A stretch of DNA of 37,388 nt from Streptomyces aurantiacus (GTDB lineage: Bacteria; Actinomycetota; Actinomycetes; Streptomycetales; Streptomycetaceae), in the NCBI RefSeq assembly GCF_001418335.1, contig NZ_LIPP01000014.1:1-37388 (forward strand). Direction: 5' to 3'. The notes beneath the pieces are model-generated. The model ran no database searches, had not been told where the DNA came from, and saw only the letters and a program-made list of their open reading frames with translations. Shown in pieces: positions 6,836-15,797 of this stretch. Made by a program: the position numbers and the translations under genes. Numbering within the stretch: position 1 is the stretch's first letter; each line of letters opens with the position of its first letter.

Positions 6836-8620
6836 ATGGGGTTCGGTCGGGGACTGCGTGTACGAGAGGGGCGTGGCGCCGAAGGAATGGTCGACGGGCC
6901 CGCAGTGCCGGTTCAGGCGGGACCTGCCGCCTCTGACGGCGGCGGCTCCGGTGAGGTGGACCCGACCTCGTCGGAGGTAACCAGGCTGCTGTGCCAGGCC
7001 GTCTACACCCGTCCCGGCCGGGTCAAGGCCGTCAAGGCGTGGTGGAGCAAGATCCGGGGCAAGGACCGGAAACCGAACAAGCCCCGGCGCAGCACTCGCA
7101 GACGCATCTACCTGGACGGCAGTGACGACTGCCCGTCCCTGGGCGAACCCATGGCCCAGTGGGTGAGGGATCACGTCCTCCACGGGCCGCCGCTGCCTGT
7201 CCCGTCGTACGGATTCGACCTCGTACCCGTCATCGCGCACAGTCTGCGCGCACGGCGACGCCGATGGCTGCGGCGAGCGCTCGTCCTGCTCCTCGCCGTC
7301 GCTGTTGCGTACGAGGTCCCCCGAGCCGCCCTCGTGTGGGGCGGAGCCGTCTTGCTGGCTTGCCTCATGTGGTGGGCTGGGCTGCGAGCCGCCCGCAAGG
7401 GCAAGAAGTCGAGGCTGGCGCCCTCGCCCCGTCTGGCGTATCTCGTTCTGTGTGTCCCCTGGATACTCGCGGTTGTGCCCTACGAGCCGATACGCGGCGA
7501 GGCGGTCGCCCTGCGGACCGGGTTGCTCCTGCTGCCGTTCGTCCTGCTGGCCGGAGCCGTGCTCGTCTGTGTGGGAGATCGCCTCATGGCGCGGGCCGAG
7601 TTGTCCAGGATCGTCCGGGACGGCATCGAGTCCGACCGTCTGCCGTGGGCATCGGCGAAGGCCAAGCGCCGGATGGCTCTCATCAGCCACGAACAGACGC
7701 GGTCCGAACTGCCCTACGACCACCCGGAGACGTTCGTTGGAGCCGGACGCTATGTATGGGGCGTTGCCGACATCGGCATCTCGCTCAAGGCCAAGGACCC
7801 GGAGGTGTCGGTCAAGCCCTTCGGCGAGAAGGAGCTGCTGCGGAGGATGGGCGACGCACTCGGGGAACTGGGCCGTGGCGCACGGGAGATCACTGATCCG
7901 TTGCCCGGGTTTTCCGTCACGGAGGTCCTCGTGCTGCCGTCCGAGCTGTGGCTGCGAAGGACGCGCGCCGCGAAGCTGGAGCTGCCGGACCTGCGCGGCC
8001 GGGGCCGCCGGTCACCGCCCAGTGTGCCGGACCGGCTGTATCTGCGGCCGCAGTGCGTCAGTTGGGACGGCCAGGTCGTGGTCACTCTGTTCGCGCACGC
8101 CGCGCTGGAGGCAGGCGAACTACGACTGACACTGCGTCCCCACGTGATGACGCCCCTCTACCACGAACTGAGGGTGACGGACGCACCCGTGGTCAAGCGT
8201 GGGACGAGACTGTATGGCTGGGTGGTGGTGCAGGCCCTGCTGGACGCCGTCCATGGGCCGCTCGCACTGTGGCGGCTGGTGACCCGGCTCGCGCTCGGAG
8301 TGCAGTCGGAGGACGGCCGGGCCGAGGAAAAGGATCCAGTCAGCCTCCGTGATAGGTACTCCATCGAAGAAGTCACCGACATGCACCAGGCCGACGACGC
8401 GAAGCGGCACGTCGTCCTCATGCAGACGTGCATCTTCCGTGCGGTCTCCGAGTACCTCGAAGAGCTGGGCGTCGACACTGCTCCGTACGAGCGCCAGGTG
8501 GCGGCGGTCATCACCAACATCCAGGTCTACGGCGACAACAACGCACCCATCCAGAACGTCGCCGGCAGCGGCATCAGCAACGTTGGCCAGGACAACAAGG
8601 CTCAAGGAGGACGAAGTTGA
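6836..8620 (+). CDS. Four-TM protein with C-terminal amyloid-like motif
   Basis: A 594-aa protein. The start at 6836 has a GGGGGG tract nearby; an in-frame start at 6755 exists but adds atypical sequence. A basic N-terminus (about 60-145) precedes two membrane pairs: ALVLLLAVAVAYEV and AALVWGGAVLLACLMWWAGL (about 148-186), then LAYLVLCVPWILAVVPY and TGLLLLPFVLLAGAVLVCVG (about 199-250). A soluble domain of about 310 residues follows. Residues 562-586 carry IQVYGDNNAPIQNV and GISNVGQ, nearly the same motif as at the start of the next gene, with which it shares one base (TGATG). The I-Q-V-x-G core and Asn/Gly richness recall RHIM-like bacterial amyloid signalling motifs. My inference is that this is a membrane effector or receptor recruited by the partner through that motif. 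Confidence 0.8.
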   Translation: MGFGRGLRVREGRGAEGMVDGPAVPVQAGPAASDGGGSGEVDPTSSEVTRLLCQAVYTRPGRVKAVKAWWSKIRGKDRKPNKPRRSTRRRIYLDGSDDCPSLGEPMAQWVRDHVLHGPPLPVPSYGFDLVPVIAHSLRARRRRWLRRALVLLLAVAVAYEVPRAALVWGGAVLLACLMWWAGLRAARKGKKSRLAPSPRLAYLVLCVPWILAVVPYEPIRGEAVALRTGLLLLPFVLLAGAVLVCVGDRLMARAELSRIVRDGIESDRLPWASAKAKRRMALISHEQTRSELPYDHPETFVGAGRYVWGVADIGISLKAKDPEVSVKPFGEKELLRRMGDALGELGRGAREITDPLPGFSVTEVLVLPSELWLRRTRAAKLELPDLRGRGRRSPPSVPDRLYLRPQCVSWDGQVVVTLFAHAALEAGELRLTLRPHVMTPLYHELRVTDAPVVKRGTRLYGWVVVQALLDAVHGPLALWRLVTRLALGVQSEDGRAEEKDPVSLRDRYSIEEVTDMHQADDAKRHVVLMQTCIFRAVSEYLEELGVDTAPYERQVAAVITNIQVYGDNNAPIQNVAGSGISNVGQDNKAQGGRS

Positions 8621-9021
8621 TGGCTGTGGGACGTCGCCGCCCCGACCCGGAACAGGGGCATGGCTCGGGTATCAGCATCGGCGGCAACAACATCGCCCCG
8701 CTCCAGAACGTGGTGGGGCAGAACATCTCGAACGTTCACCAGTCCGCATCCGTCCAGGGCGCCACCGTCGACGTGGAAACCGTGCGCGATCTCCTTGCCG
8801 CGTTCCGCACCGAGGTGGATCGGAACGGAGCGGTCTTGCCGAACACGCAGGTGCTCCGCGCCATGGCGGACTCCATCGACACCTCACTGACCGCGCCGGA
8901 CGCGCAGGCGGTGGGGGCACTGCGCGGGGCCGTGCAGGCGCTGCCGGCCCTGGTGGCGGGGACCGCGGTGCAGCAGGGGGGCGAGGCGCTCGCCCACGCC
9001 ATCGCCGGATGGCTTGGCTGA
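8620..9021 (+). CDS. 133-aa partner with N-terminal amyloid-like motif
   Basis: The ATG at 8620 overlaps the TGA of the upstream gene by one base and has an ideal AAGGAGG at 8604-8610, so the two are translationally coupled. Residues 18-42 contain ISIGGNNIAPLQNVVG then QNISNVHQ. Aligned with the upstream protein's tail this gives G.NN.AP.QNV.G..ISNV.Q. The rest (VETVRDLLAAFRTEVDRNG, MADSIDTSLTAPDAQAVGAL, then a hydrophobic Ala/Gly-rich helix ending HAIAGWLG) is helical and could be a small adaptor or effector domain with an amphipathic, possibly membrane-active tail. I do not recognise a named family. Confidence 0.8.
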   Translation: MAVGRRRPDPEQGHGSGISIGGNNIAPLQNVVGQNISNVHQSASVQGATVDVETVRDLLAAFRTEVDRNGAVLPNTQVLRAMADSIDTSLTAPDAQAVGALRGAVQALPALVAGTAVQQGGEALAHAIAGWLG

Positions 9022-9430
9022 GGTGGCGGCTGCGCCACTTTCTGGCTGGTTCGCTCGACGATCACGGTGGTCGGTATCGTCACCGTCTCACGCAGCAGCT
9101 TGCGGTCCGTGCTTCGATGGCGCGACCAGCCGAGCCCTTCAGGGCCCGTTGCTGCTTCGGCGGCCGATAAATGGCCAGCGCTCGGTTCACCGTTTTTTCG
9201 ATATCCCCATGAGCTTCGCGATCGCCCCGATGGGAAGCTGCTCAGATCGGAACGGGCATGAGGGCATTTTTACGACGGCTGAAACCATGCGGTGTCGGCC
9301 AATGTCGCGTGAGGTGCCTGAAGAGATGGCGTGGAGTTGCCGCTTGGAAGCTTGATCGCTGGCAGGATTCGGTGCGTCCGAGCGGCGTGCACGCGTGTAC
9401 GAATCGAAGTGGCAGTGGGGTGGGGGCGGT
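9022..9430 (+). other. Gene-free gap between the amyloid pair and the HNH gene
   Basis: There is no convincing ORF. On the minus strand near 9187-9240 a short stretch reads QLPIGAIAKLMGISKKR, which looks like a recombinase or transposase helix-turn-helix end, but it is too short to call. The AT-richer spots (gataaatgg near 9167, atttttac near 9268) may hold a promoter for the HNH gene. Confidence 0.35.
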
Positions 9431-11095
9431 ATGGCCAGAGGGCCGGAGGCCAGTGAGAGCGTTCGCCGGGAGCTCTGGCGGCTGGCAAACGGTATGTGCC
9501 AGATGTGTCGGCGGGAGCTGGACCCTGGGACTGCCGGACGCACCCCAACGGCTCAGACGGCGCACAACGTGGCGCTCAGCGATCACGGGCCCCGTGCGGA
9601 CCCCGCCCTGCCGATCGAGGTCAGGAACGCGGTATCGAACCTCCTGTTGTTGTGCTCGACCTGCCACGACATCGTCGACAAGAACAACGGGAAGGCGTAC
9701 ACCGTTGAGGAGCTGTCCAGCCTCAAGGCGGAGCATGAGACCTGGACCGCCGCGCTGAGGAAAGCCGGACAGGCGTGGAGGATGAGCTACAGCAGCATCG
9801 ACTACCTCAATGTGCCGAGGGTCGCCATGCTTCCGGGCGGGGATGTCGTGCAACAGGCGGCTCAACGTGCCGGCCTCGACCCGACGCGGCCGTTCTCCGG
9901 GCAGGGGTTCGCTCCCGGGGTGTTCGTCGGGACGGTGCGTCCCGTCTTCGAGTCGTGGCGGGAGCACGCCGTTCCTCTCGACGAAGCGCGTCTGGATGCG
10001 ATCCAGCAGGGGATGTACGTGGCGTTCAACGCGCCGATGCGTAGCCACAATGTGTCCAAGCGGCCGTTTCCTCGGCCGCTTACTGGAGTATGGCAAGACG
10101 ACCCCTACCTGTCCTTTCGGCTGGGCGGACGTACGGTCATGATCCGGTATGACCCGCAATGGCTCACCACCGTCACCGCCGGCACGAATTTGGTCAGCGC
10201 GGAAGCGGAGCTGGCCGCTTACGCGGGGATTGGCCTTGTCGTGGGCGAATCGGCCGATGCGATTTGGATCTCCGCGCAGTTTTTCGGGAAGCCGCAAACC
10301 GCAGAAGGGGCGTACATGAAGTACATCGTTCAGGGAGAGGGCCAAATTGCAAGGACGCTCGCTGTCGATGACTTCGAGACAGGGGTGTCGTCGCGCGGGT
10401 CGGGATCCCGGCCGCCAGGTGCTCCTCGTGACCCGAGCAACGATGACGTCACCGTGGCGCTGCACTTCAACGAACTTGAGGTCGACCCAGGGCAGATCGA
10501 GCGCGAGACATTCCGGCAGCTGATGCGTGTGATGCCGGAGTTCCGGCGCGATCTTACGGTCGCTGTGGGTACTCTCTTCACCCACTCGGGGCTGACCGGC
10601 CTGCCGAAGCCGCTCGACATCGCCGCGGCCCTCTTGGCAGGTGCGCCCAAGGTGTGGTCGACGCACTCCATTGACGGCCTGGGCACTCTGCTGGCGGATG
10701 TGGAAGTGGCCTTCGCCCTCGTGCGCGGCGTGCGCAGAGGCCAACTAGATGACCTGCACCAAGCGCTCCTGGCCGAGTCGGAGAGCTACCTCGGGGCGGT
10801 CGAGGTGAACCTTCGGCGCCCGACACACCAGCGTTTCTACGAGGCGAGCCCCCGCTATCGACTCATCGAGGCGGATCTCCGGCTGCTGTACAGCGCCAGG
10901 GAGTACTACGGGGAACTCGGCGACTGGGATCACAGACCTCACGAGCTGCTTGATGAGTGGGAAGCGGAGGAGATCTTCAAGAGCGTGGCCTGGGAGGAGG
11001 ACAAGGAACAAAGCGCTGCTGACGAACGTCAGGCTGAGGAAGAGATGTCCGAGTGGATGGCCATGATCGACAGGGGCGAGGCAGCGGCGGATTGA
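9431..11095 (+). CDS. HNH endonuclease-domain protein with unassigned C-terminal region
   Basis: A 554-aa protein starting at ATG 9431 behind a G-rich ribosome site. The N-terminal ~105 residues form a zinc-type HNH domain: C23-x2-C26, H45 (AHNVALSDHGPR), N70 (NAVSNLLLLC) and C75-x2-C78-H79, then the usual basic/acidic helix LSSLKAEHETW. This arrangement resembles the nuclease half of HNH-SAVED effectors of CBASS (Cap5). However, the remaining 450 residues show no SAVED pattern that I recognise and no cyclase gene is nearby. The C-terminal part includes several beta-rich segments (YLSFRLGGRTVMIRYD) and an acidic tail. The likely role is a nuclease effector whose C-terminal domain senses a signal. 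Confidence 0.8.
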   Translation: MARGPEASESVRRELWRLANGMCQMCRRELDPGTAGRTPTAQTAHNVALSDHGPRADPALPIEVRNAVSNLLLLCSTCHDIVDKNNGKAYTVEELSSLKAEHETWTAALRKAGQAWRMSYSSIDYLNVPRVAMLPGGDVVQQAAQRAGLDPTRPFSGQGFAPGVFVGTVRPVFESWREHAVPLDEARLDAIQQGMYVAFNAPMRSHNVSKRPFPRPLTGVWQDDPYLSFRLGGRTVMIRYDPQWLTTVTAGTNLVSAEAELAAYAGIGLVVGESADAIWISAQFFGKPQTAEGAYMKYIVQGEGQIARTLAVDDFETGVSSRGSGSRPPGAPRDPSNDDVTVALHFNELEVDPGQIERETFRQLMRVMPEFRRDLTVAVGTLFTHSGLTGLPKPLDIAAALLAGAPKVWSTHSIDGLGTLLADVEVAFALVRGVRRGQLDDLHQALLAESESYLGAVEVNLRRPTHQRFYEASPRYRLIEADLRLLYSAREYYGELGDWDHRPHELLDEWEAEEIFKSVAWEEDKEQSAADERQAEEEMSEWMAMIDRGEAAAD

Positions 11096-11227
11096 TGAAC
11101 CCGGACCGCGTAGGCATACAGCAACTCTCCGCCCACACCTTGCCGTAGACAGATCCGCGGGATCGTGGCCATCGGTAGCCGGTGGACGCGGTGTCCCGCC
11201 GGACGGGCATGCAGAGTAGCCCGCGGG

Positions 11228-13900
11228 CTATGGCTCACATTGTGGTGGCCGGGGCCCGGCCAGACGGAGGTCCGACAGGACTTGGTGAGCCAGTTCGAAG
11301 GGCTGGTTGCGGGGGCCGTGGGGTACGGAGGCGGCGGATTCGAAGCTGCGCTGTGCTGCGAGAGCTTTGGGCCCGACCAGGCCGGTGAGCCGGTGGTGCC
11401 GCCAGAGGGGAGTGGGCCGGCGGGCATCGACCACGATGAGGTCGGGCCGACGCCAGACGACCAGAGCCCAGGCTCCCCCGCCGGAGTCCGAGCCCGAGTC
11501 GGCCCAGGCTCCGACCAGGGGCGCGTCTTCGGCGGCGCCGACTGCTTCGAGTGCCACCAGCGCGGGGTTGCTGAAGCGGCCGGTGACGTGGAGCAGGAGC
11601 TGTCCGTGGCGGTGTACGTCGCGTCTCTTCTCGGTGAGGGACCATATGGCGTCTGCGAGGGGATCGTCCTGGACGACGTCCGACGCGACATCGAGCACGG
11701 CGGCCTGGTCGACGGCCGGGCCGAAAGCTGCGTCGAGCAGCGCTGTGTATTCCGTGACGTACGCGGAATCCACTGCGGGAAGCAGGTGACCGACTGCCTG
11801 GGAAGCTTCGTTGAAGGCGAGCGTCTCAGGGGCGATCTCGTAGCGTGGGGCGTGACTTCGGAGCACGGCGAGGGCGACTGCGGCGAGGCTACCGACCTGG
11901 GGCTCAACGCGCTCGGGCACATGCTCCCCCAGTGCGCGGACGGCGCGGGAGAGCAGGGGAATCCAGCCGGTATGTGTCGGAGGCCAGGCGCCTGCCGCGA
12001 CGAACCACAGGGTCAGCCGGACGACGAGCATGCGTTCCACAGGGCCTCGCTCGGGAGCGAGAGCGAAGGCCACCAGGCGTTCCACCAAGCGCCGGTACCT
12101 GCGGCGGACTTCCTGGTCGGCCTGCCGGAGGTCGGGCAGTGTGGCGGTGCCCGCTTCGGCACCGGCTGCCTCGGGGTCGTGCTCCGCTGCCACGGCCTCG
12201 GCGTCGTCCTCATCGAGGGCGGCTTCGACGTCGTCGGTGAACCGCTCGTCCCAGGAGACGGGCAGCAGGTCCTGAAAGGGCGTGCCGGTGCCCGTGGGTA
12301 GGGGGAGCCCGAGCGCGAAGCACGTGAGCGGGTGCCCGAGGCGCCCAGCGCATTCGTCCAGGTAGCGCTCCCAGCCGTCCTCGTCGCCGTCCAGCGAAGC
12401 CGTCACGGCCGTACTGCCACTACTCGTGCTTGCGGAGGCGCCCGTCGACACTGGGATCAGTCCCGTACGGAGGGTTTCCAGATCGCCCAGGATCCGTTCG
12501 GCGAGCCTGGGGTCCGTGAACAGCTCTGCAGGCTGTGTCGTGGGAGCCCGAGACTGGGCCGGGACCATGCGGTGCAGCGCGCGCTCAGGGTCGACGACGA
12601 ACACGATGTTGCCGAAGCTCGGTACGCCGTCGCTGTCGACGATGACCAGGCGCACACGGCTGCCCGCATCCGCCGGAGCCGTCACCGTCAGAGTGGCCTG
12701 GCCGGGCGGGATGTCGGCGATGCGCTCCCATGCCTCCGGCGGTGCTGCCGCCTGAGACAACTCCAGGTGAGCGGTGTCGGAGAGGGGCCGGGCCATGCTG
12801 ATCTCCAGGCCGTCCGATACGCGTAGGGCACCGAGCAGTAGCGGCCCATTGCTGACCACGGGGCGGGGGAGGGGCGTGGCCGAGCGCAGCAGGGTGGCGG
12901 GCTCGTCGGTGCCGTCCGGAAGGAGGGTGGCGGGGATGGGGGTGATGATGCCGAGCTCGCAGTTGCCGCCGTCGCCCTGGGAAAGCAGCAGGGCCGCGGC
13001 GGAGAGGTTCGGGCTGCCAGTCAGGGCCCACCGCTGCCCCTCGGAGACCCACTCGACGAGTTTCCCGTGGCGGTACCGCTGGTCGTTGTCGCTGATGACA
13101 CGTCCGTCGTACTCCTTCACCAGGGCGGCGACCGACGGACCGTCGAGATCGCTGAGCCCGGGCTGGTAGGCGAGGGTGAACCGGCTCGGACGGAAGCGTT
13201 CGAGCAGCCGCCGCAGTGCCATCGAGCGCCGGTCGTAGAAGGGAGCGAACACGGCCAGTTCATCGACGGGCCCCTGCGGCAGCTGATCGATGATCGGCGA
13301 ACGCAGACTGCTGACAACGCGGACCTGTGGCGCCTTGGGTGTCCTCGCGCGGTGGATCCGGTCCAGCAGTGCTGCGACCCGACCCAGCGCCTGTGGCACT
13401 CCGGCGGAGAACCTCACCTTTTCCGGGAGGTCGCGCAGCCATGCCGACAACTCCGGAACCGCGGTGGGACTCTGCTCGCCGTCCACCCGCAGAACCGTCC
13501 ACAGTTCGGCGTTGGCCTGCCAGCCCGCCAGCGTGGTGTTGCCGGAGCCGAGGGCGATGATGGCGTGCTCCGGTCCGGCGAGGACGATCAGCTTGGGATG
13601 GAACGCGGCACCGTGGGCGTATGCCAGACCGGCGAGGTAGCTCCGGCCGGCCCGCCGGACGGAGCGGGGATCGTTCCGGGCCATGGAGACATCTCCCGCC
13701 ACCGTGACGCGGGCGCCGGTGGCCTGGGTGACGCCGAGAGCGACCTCCTCGAAGAAGCCGAGATCGGCGGTGAAGCTGAGGAAGAGTGCTTCTTCCAGGT
13801 TCCGCCCGCCCGTGCGCTCCTCGTCGAGGATGAGGGTCAGCGGAGAGGCGAACGCGGTTGGTGGCGCCACCACGACCGGTGCCGGTGCGGTCTCAGTCAA
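11228..13900 (-). CDS. Phospholipase D-like protein with two HxK half-sites
   Basis: An 890-aa protein that starts with TTG at 13900, six bases after a GGGAGGG ribosome site, and overlaps the upstream gene's stop by eight bases. The N-terminal half is PLD-like. Half-site one is H101-x-K103 (HPKLIVL) with GSGN at 118-121; half-site two is H278-x-K280 (HGKLVEW) with GSPN at 295-298. Paired HxK...GSxN motifs form one phosphodiesterase site in this superfamily, which includes nucleases such as those of defence systems (for example DrmC of DISARM). The C-terminal ~450 residues are acidic and helical without a known motif. It is probably a nuclease acting together with the coupled upstream protein. 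Confidence 0.8.
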   Translation of the reverse strand: MTETAPAPVVVAPPTAFASPLTLILDEERTGGRNLEEALFLSFTADLGFFEEVALGVTQATGARVTVAGDVSMARNDPRSVRRAGRSYLAGLAYAHGAAFHPKLIVLAGPEHAIIALGSGNTTLAGWQANAELWTVLRVDGEQSPTAVPELSAWLRDLPEKVRFSAGVPQALGRVAALLDRIHRARTPKAPQVRVVSSLRSPIIDQLPQGPVDELAVFAPFYDRRSMALRRLLERFRPSRFTLAYQPGLSDLDGPSVAALVKEYDGRVISDNDQRYRHGKLVEWVSEGQRWALTGSPNLSAAALLLSQGDGGNCELGIITPIPATLLPDGTDEPATLLRSATPLPRPVVSNGPLLLGALRVSDGLEISMARPLSDTAHLELSQAAAPPEAWERIADIPPGQATLTVTAPADAGSRVRLVIVDSDGVPSFGNIVFVVDPERALHRMVPAQSRAPTTQPAELFTDPRLAERILGDLETLRTGLIPVSTGASASTSSGSTAVTASLDGDEDGWERYLDECAGRLGHPLTCFALGLPLPTGTGTPFQDLLPVSWDERFTDDVEAALDEDDAEAVAAEHDPEAAGAEAGTATLPDLRQADQEVRRRYRRLVERLVAFALAPERGPVERMLVVRLTLWFVAAGAWPPTHTGWIPLLSRAVRALGEHVPERVEPQVGSLAAVALAVLRSHAPRYEIAPETLAFNEASQAVGHLLPAVDSAYVTEYTALLDAAFGPAVDQAAVLDVASDVVQDDPLADAIWSLTEKRRDVHRHGQLLLHVTGRFSNPALVALEAVGAAEDAPLVGAWADSGSDSGGGAWALVVWRRPDLIVVDARRPTPLWRHHRLTGLVGPKALAAQRSFESAASVPHGPRNQPFELAHQVLSDLRLAGPRPPQCEP

Positions 13901-15416
13901 CGAGAGCCCTCCCGCTACTGGTCACTGACCAGTGCTGGTCGTGGTAGTGCAGTACGCCGCAGGTGGCCAGAACGGTCCCGAGCTGGTCCAGCCGTAGCCC
14001 GACGTCACCGCGCCCCTCCTGGCTTGTCCGGTACAGGAGCCCGCCCCGTTCGTGCAGCCGAGTCGGTAACCACAGCGTGCCGTCAGCACGTCGGCGGGCC
14101 TTGGCCAGAGCGATCCGCTGCGACCGCGCCACCAGGTCGTAGGTGAGTCGGCGGGCGACATCGCGCAGTTTCATGGGCCGTGCTTCGTCAAGGCGCCGCT
14201 GGACCCATTCCGGGCCGAGCTCGACACCGCGCTGGCCGAGGAACGCGTCCCGGACCCGACCGGTGAGTTCGTCCACCCGACGGGCATTGGTGGCGAGCAC
14301 CCGCAGTTCGGCGAGGGGCAAGGGATCACCCGCCCACCTCAGGTCGTGCTCGGCGGGCAACGGCGCTCCGGTCGTGTTCTGCGTCGCGGGAAGGGAGGAC
14401 AGGAAGGTGTCCACCGTCATGTCGGGAAGTTCCGCGGCGAAGCGGTCGGCCACTTCCTCGATCGGTACCAGCCCGTCGACCTGCTCCACGAGCCAGGACC
14501 ACAGGCGGCGCCACGCTCCGACGGAGTAGTTCCGCAGCACCACTCCGCGCCAGGCACCGGCCGCGTCGATGCCGCTGGTCACGGGATCAGTGGTCAGGAA
14601 GTCGCCGAAAGCGAGCACATGGCCGATGCCGCGGGTGAAATTTCGGACGGGATGTGTGGCGACCACACGAGCCAGAAGCTGAATCGTCTGGCGGCGCGTT
14701 GCCGAGCGGGAGCCTGCTTCGGCCGGTCCACCAGGCTCGCACATGAGGTTCGCCAGCCACTCCCCATCAGGATGCTCACCGCCTGCGCATACGCACAGCC
14801 GGTCCCCGAAGGAGGCGAGATCATCCACGTTCAGCGTGTCCTCGGCGGCCAGTTCGAGCAGCGCGCCCAGCCCCGCCCGGAGTGCCGCGGTCTCCAACCG
14901 CGTTCCGGGAACCGGCATGGGGCCCGCACCGAGGATGCCGAGCGCGACCTCGGATCCGGCATACGGTGCCCAGAACCCCCATGAGTTGCCCACGTACCCG
15001 TCCTTGCCCGGGACCTCGGCTTCGGACATGGTGACCGTCCCGGAGTACAGCCGCCGGGCAAGGGCATCGACCCCATGAGCACGCGGCAGCCAGTCCAGAG
15101 CCTGCGGATGATGCGCGAACGACACGGCGGCCAAAGCCACTTCCGCGCGGCGCAGCAGAGTCTGGGCGGCCGGGACCGTCAGGTCCTCCCCGTCGGCTTG
15201 CGCCGCGATCAGCCCGTGCAGTGCGTAGTAACGCCCGTGCGGCGTCTGCGTGGTCACCCCGGGGACCAGGTGATCGACCATGCGCGCCACATGCCGCTCC
15301 ACCGAGAGCGGATAACGGCCCGCGGCGACGTCCAGTCCGGGGCGGCTCCAGCCGGGTCCGTCCACGAGCTCCGGTGTCTGCCCCTTCTCGCCGACGGCGG
15401 CCATGCGCTCAACCAT
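13893..15416 (-). CDS. Unknown protein coupled to the PLD-like gene
   Basis: About 507 aa if read from 15416. The frame is open to an ATG at 15569, but the first 50 residues from there are low in sense, and the protein-like part starts near GQTPELVDGPGWSRPG. Neither start has a strong ribosome site. There is no membrane segment, and no nucleotide-binding motif is visible. The segment VPGVTTQTPHGRYYALHGLI recalls 'TxxxRYY' openings of some defence-island proteins that accompany PLD nucleases (DUF6361 shows a similar feature), but I cannot make that assignment firm. The C-terminus (LYRTSQEGRGDVGLRLDQLG then GVLHYHDQHWSVT) looks like a winged-helix. Its stop overlaps the PLD start by eight bases, so the two are made together. 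Confidence 0.7.
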   Translation of the reverse strand: MVERMAAVGEKGQTPELVDGPGWSRPGLDVAAGRYPLSVERHVARMVDHLVPGVTTQTPHGRYYALHGLIAAQADGEDLTVPAAQTLLRRAEVALAAVSFAHHPQALDWLPRAHGVDALARRLYSGTVTMSEAEVPGKDGYVGNSWGFWAPYAGSEVALGILGAGPMPVPGTRLETAALRAGLGALLELAAEDTLNVDDLASFGDRLCVCAGGEHPDGEWLANLMCEPGGPAEAGSRSATRRQTIQLLARVVATHPVRNFTRGIGHVLAFGDFLTTDPVTSGIDAAGAWRGVVLRNYSVGAWRRLWSWLVEQVDGLVPIEEVADRFAAELPDMTVDTFLSSLPATQNTTGAPLPAEHDLRWAGDPLPLAELRVLATNARRVDELTGRVRDAFLGQRGVELGPEWVQRRLDEARPMKLRDVARRLTYDLVARSQRIALAKARRRADGTLWLPTRLHERGGLLYRTSQEGRGDVGLRLDQLGTVLATCGVLHYHDQHWSVTSSGRALVD

Positions 15417-15649
15417 CGGACCGAGAGCGGTTGAACACCGCTGGCTGGTAGGTGCGCCGTGCAGTGAACCCTTTTCGGCAAGACGGACCGCGGCTGTGCT
15501 CGACCATTTCCCGCTGCCACCCCCCTCAGTGCTGTTCAGTCGGGAAACTGATCCGTCATTCTGGCGCATCTCTCGGGGGAGTGGCGCTTCGGATGTGAAT
15601 CACCCAGCTGGTCGAGACAGCTCGATGGGGCGAATCTGCATCCAGGGAC

Positions 15650-15667
15650 TGATAACCGCCATTATCA
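15650..15667. promoter_or_regulatory. Inverted repeat TGATAA-N6-TTATCA, possible operator
   Basis: A perfect AT-rich dyad in otherwise GC-rich DNA, centred in the divergent interval between the minus-strand PLD pair and the plus-strand restriction locus. It has the size and symmetry of a dimeric repressor site. It could control either or both operons. The fusion protein encoded at 15798 has an N-terminal helix-turn-helix and is a possible ligand. Confidence 0.35.
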
Positions 15668-15797
15668 AATGAAGCTGCACTCGCGTTGCTGGGGTCGGCG
15701 TATCGTCTTGTGGCGTCGGGCGGGAATCCGCTGCAAGCGGAGCCGTGACGTGAGACGAGGCCCAGCCTGGTTGCCGAAGCGGCTGATGCAACGATAG

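Noticed and set aside
9187..9250. Remnant of a recombinase or transposase (QLPIGAIAKLMGISKKR on the minus strand)
   Set aside because: Too short, no adjoining sequence of the family and no inverted repeats.
9242..10744. 500-codon open frame opposite the HNH gene
   Set aside because: The HNH frame carries a clear domain and ribosome site; this one is a GC-frame shadow.
9431..11095. CBASS operon with HNH-SAVED effector
   Set aside because: No SAVED pattern recognised and no CD-NTase, ubiquitin-like or HORMA gene nearby.
11165..12301. Plus-strand open frame within the PLD-like gene
   Set aside because: Antisense shadow with Gly/Val-rich composition; the PLD motifs are on the minus strand.
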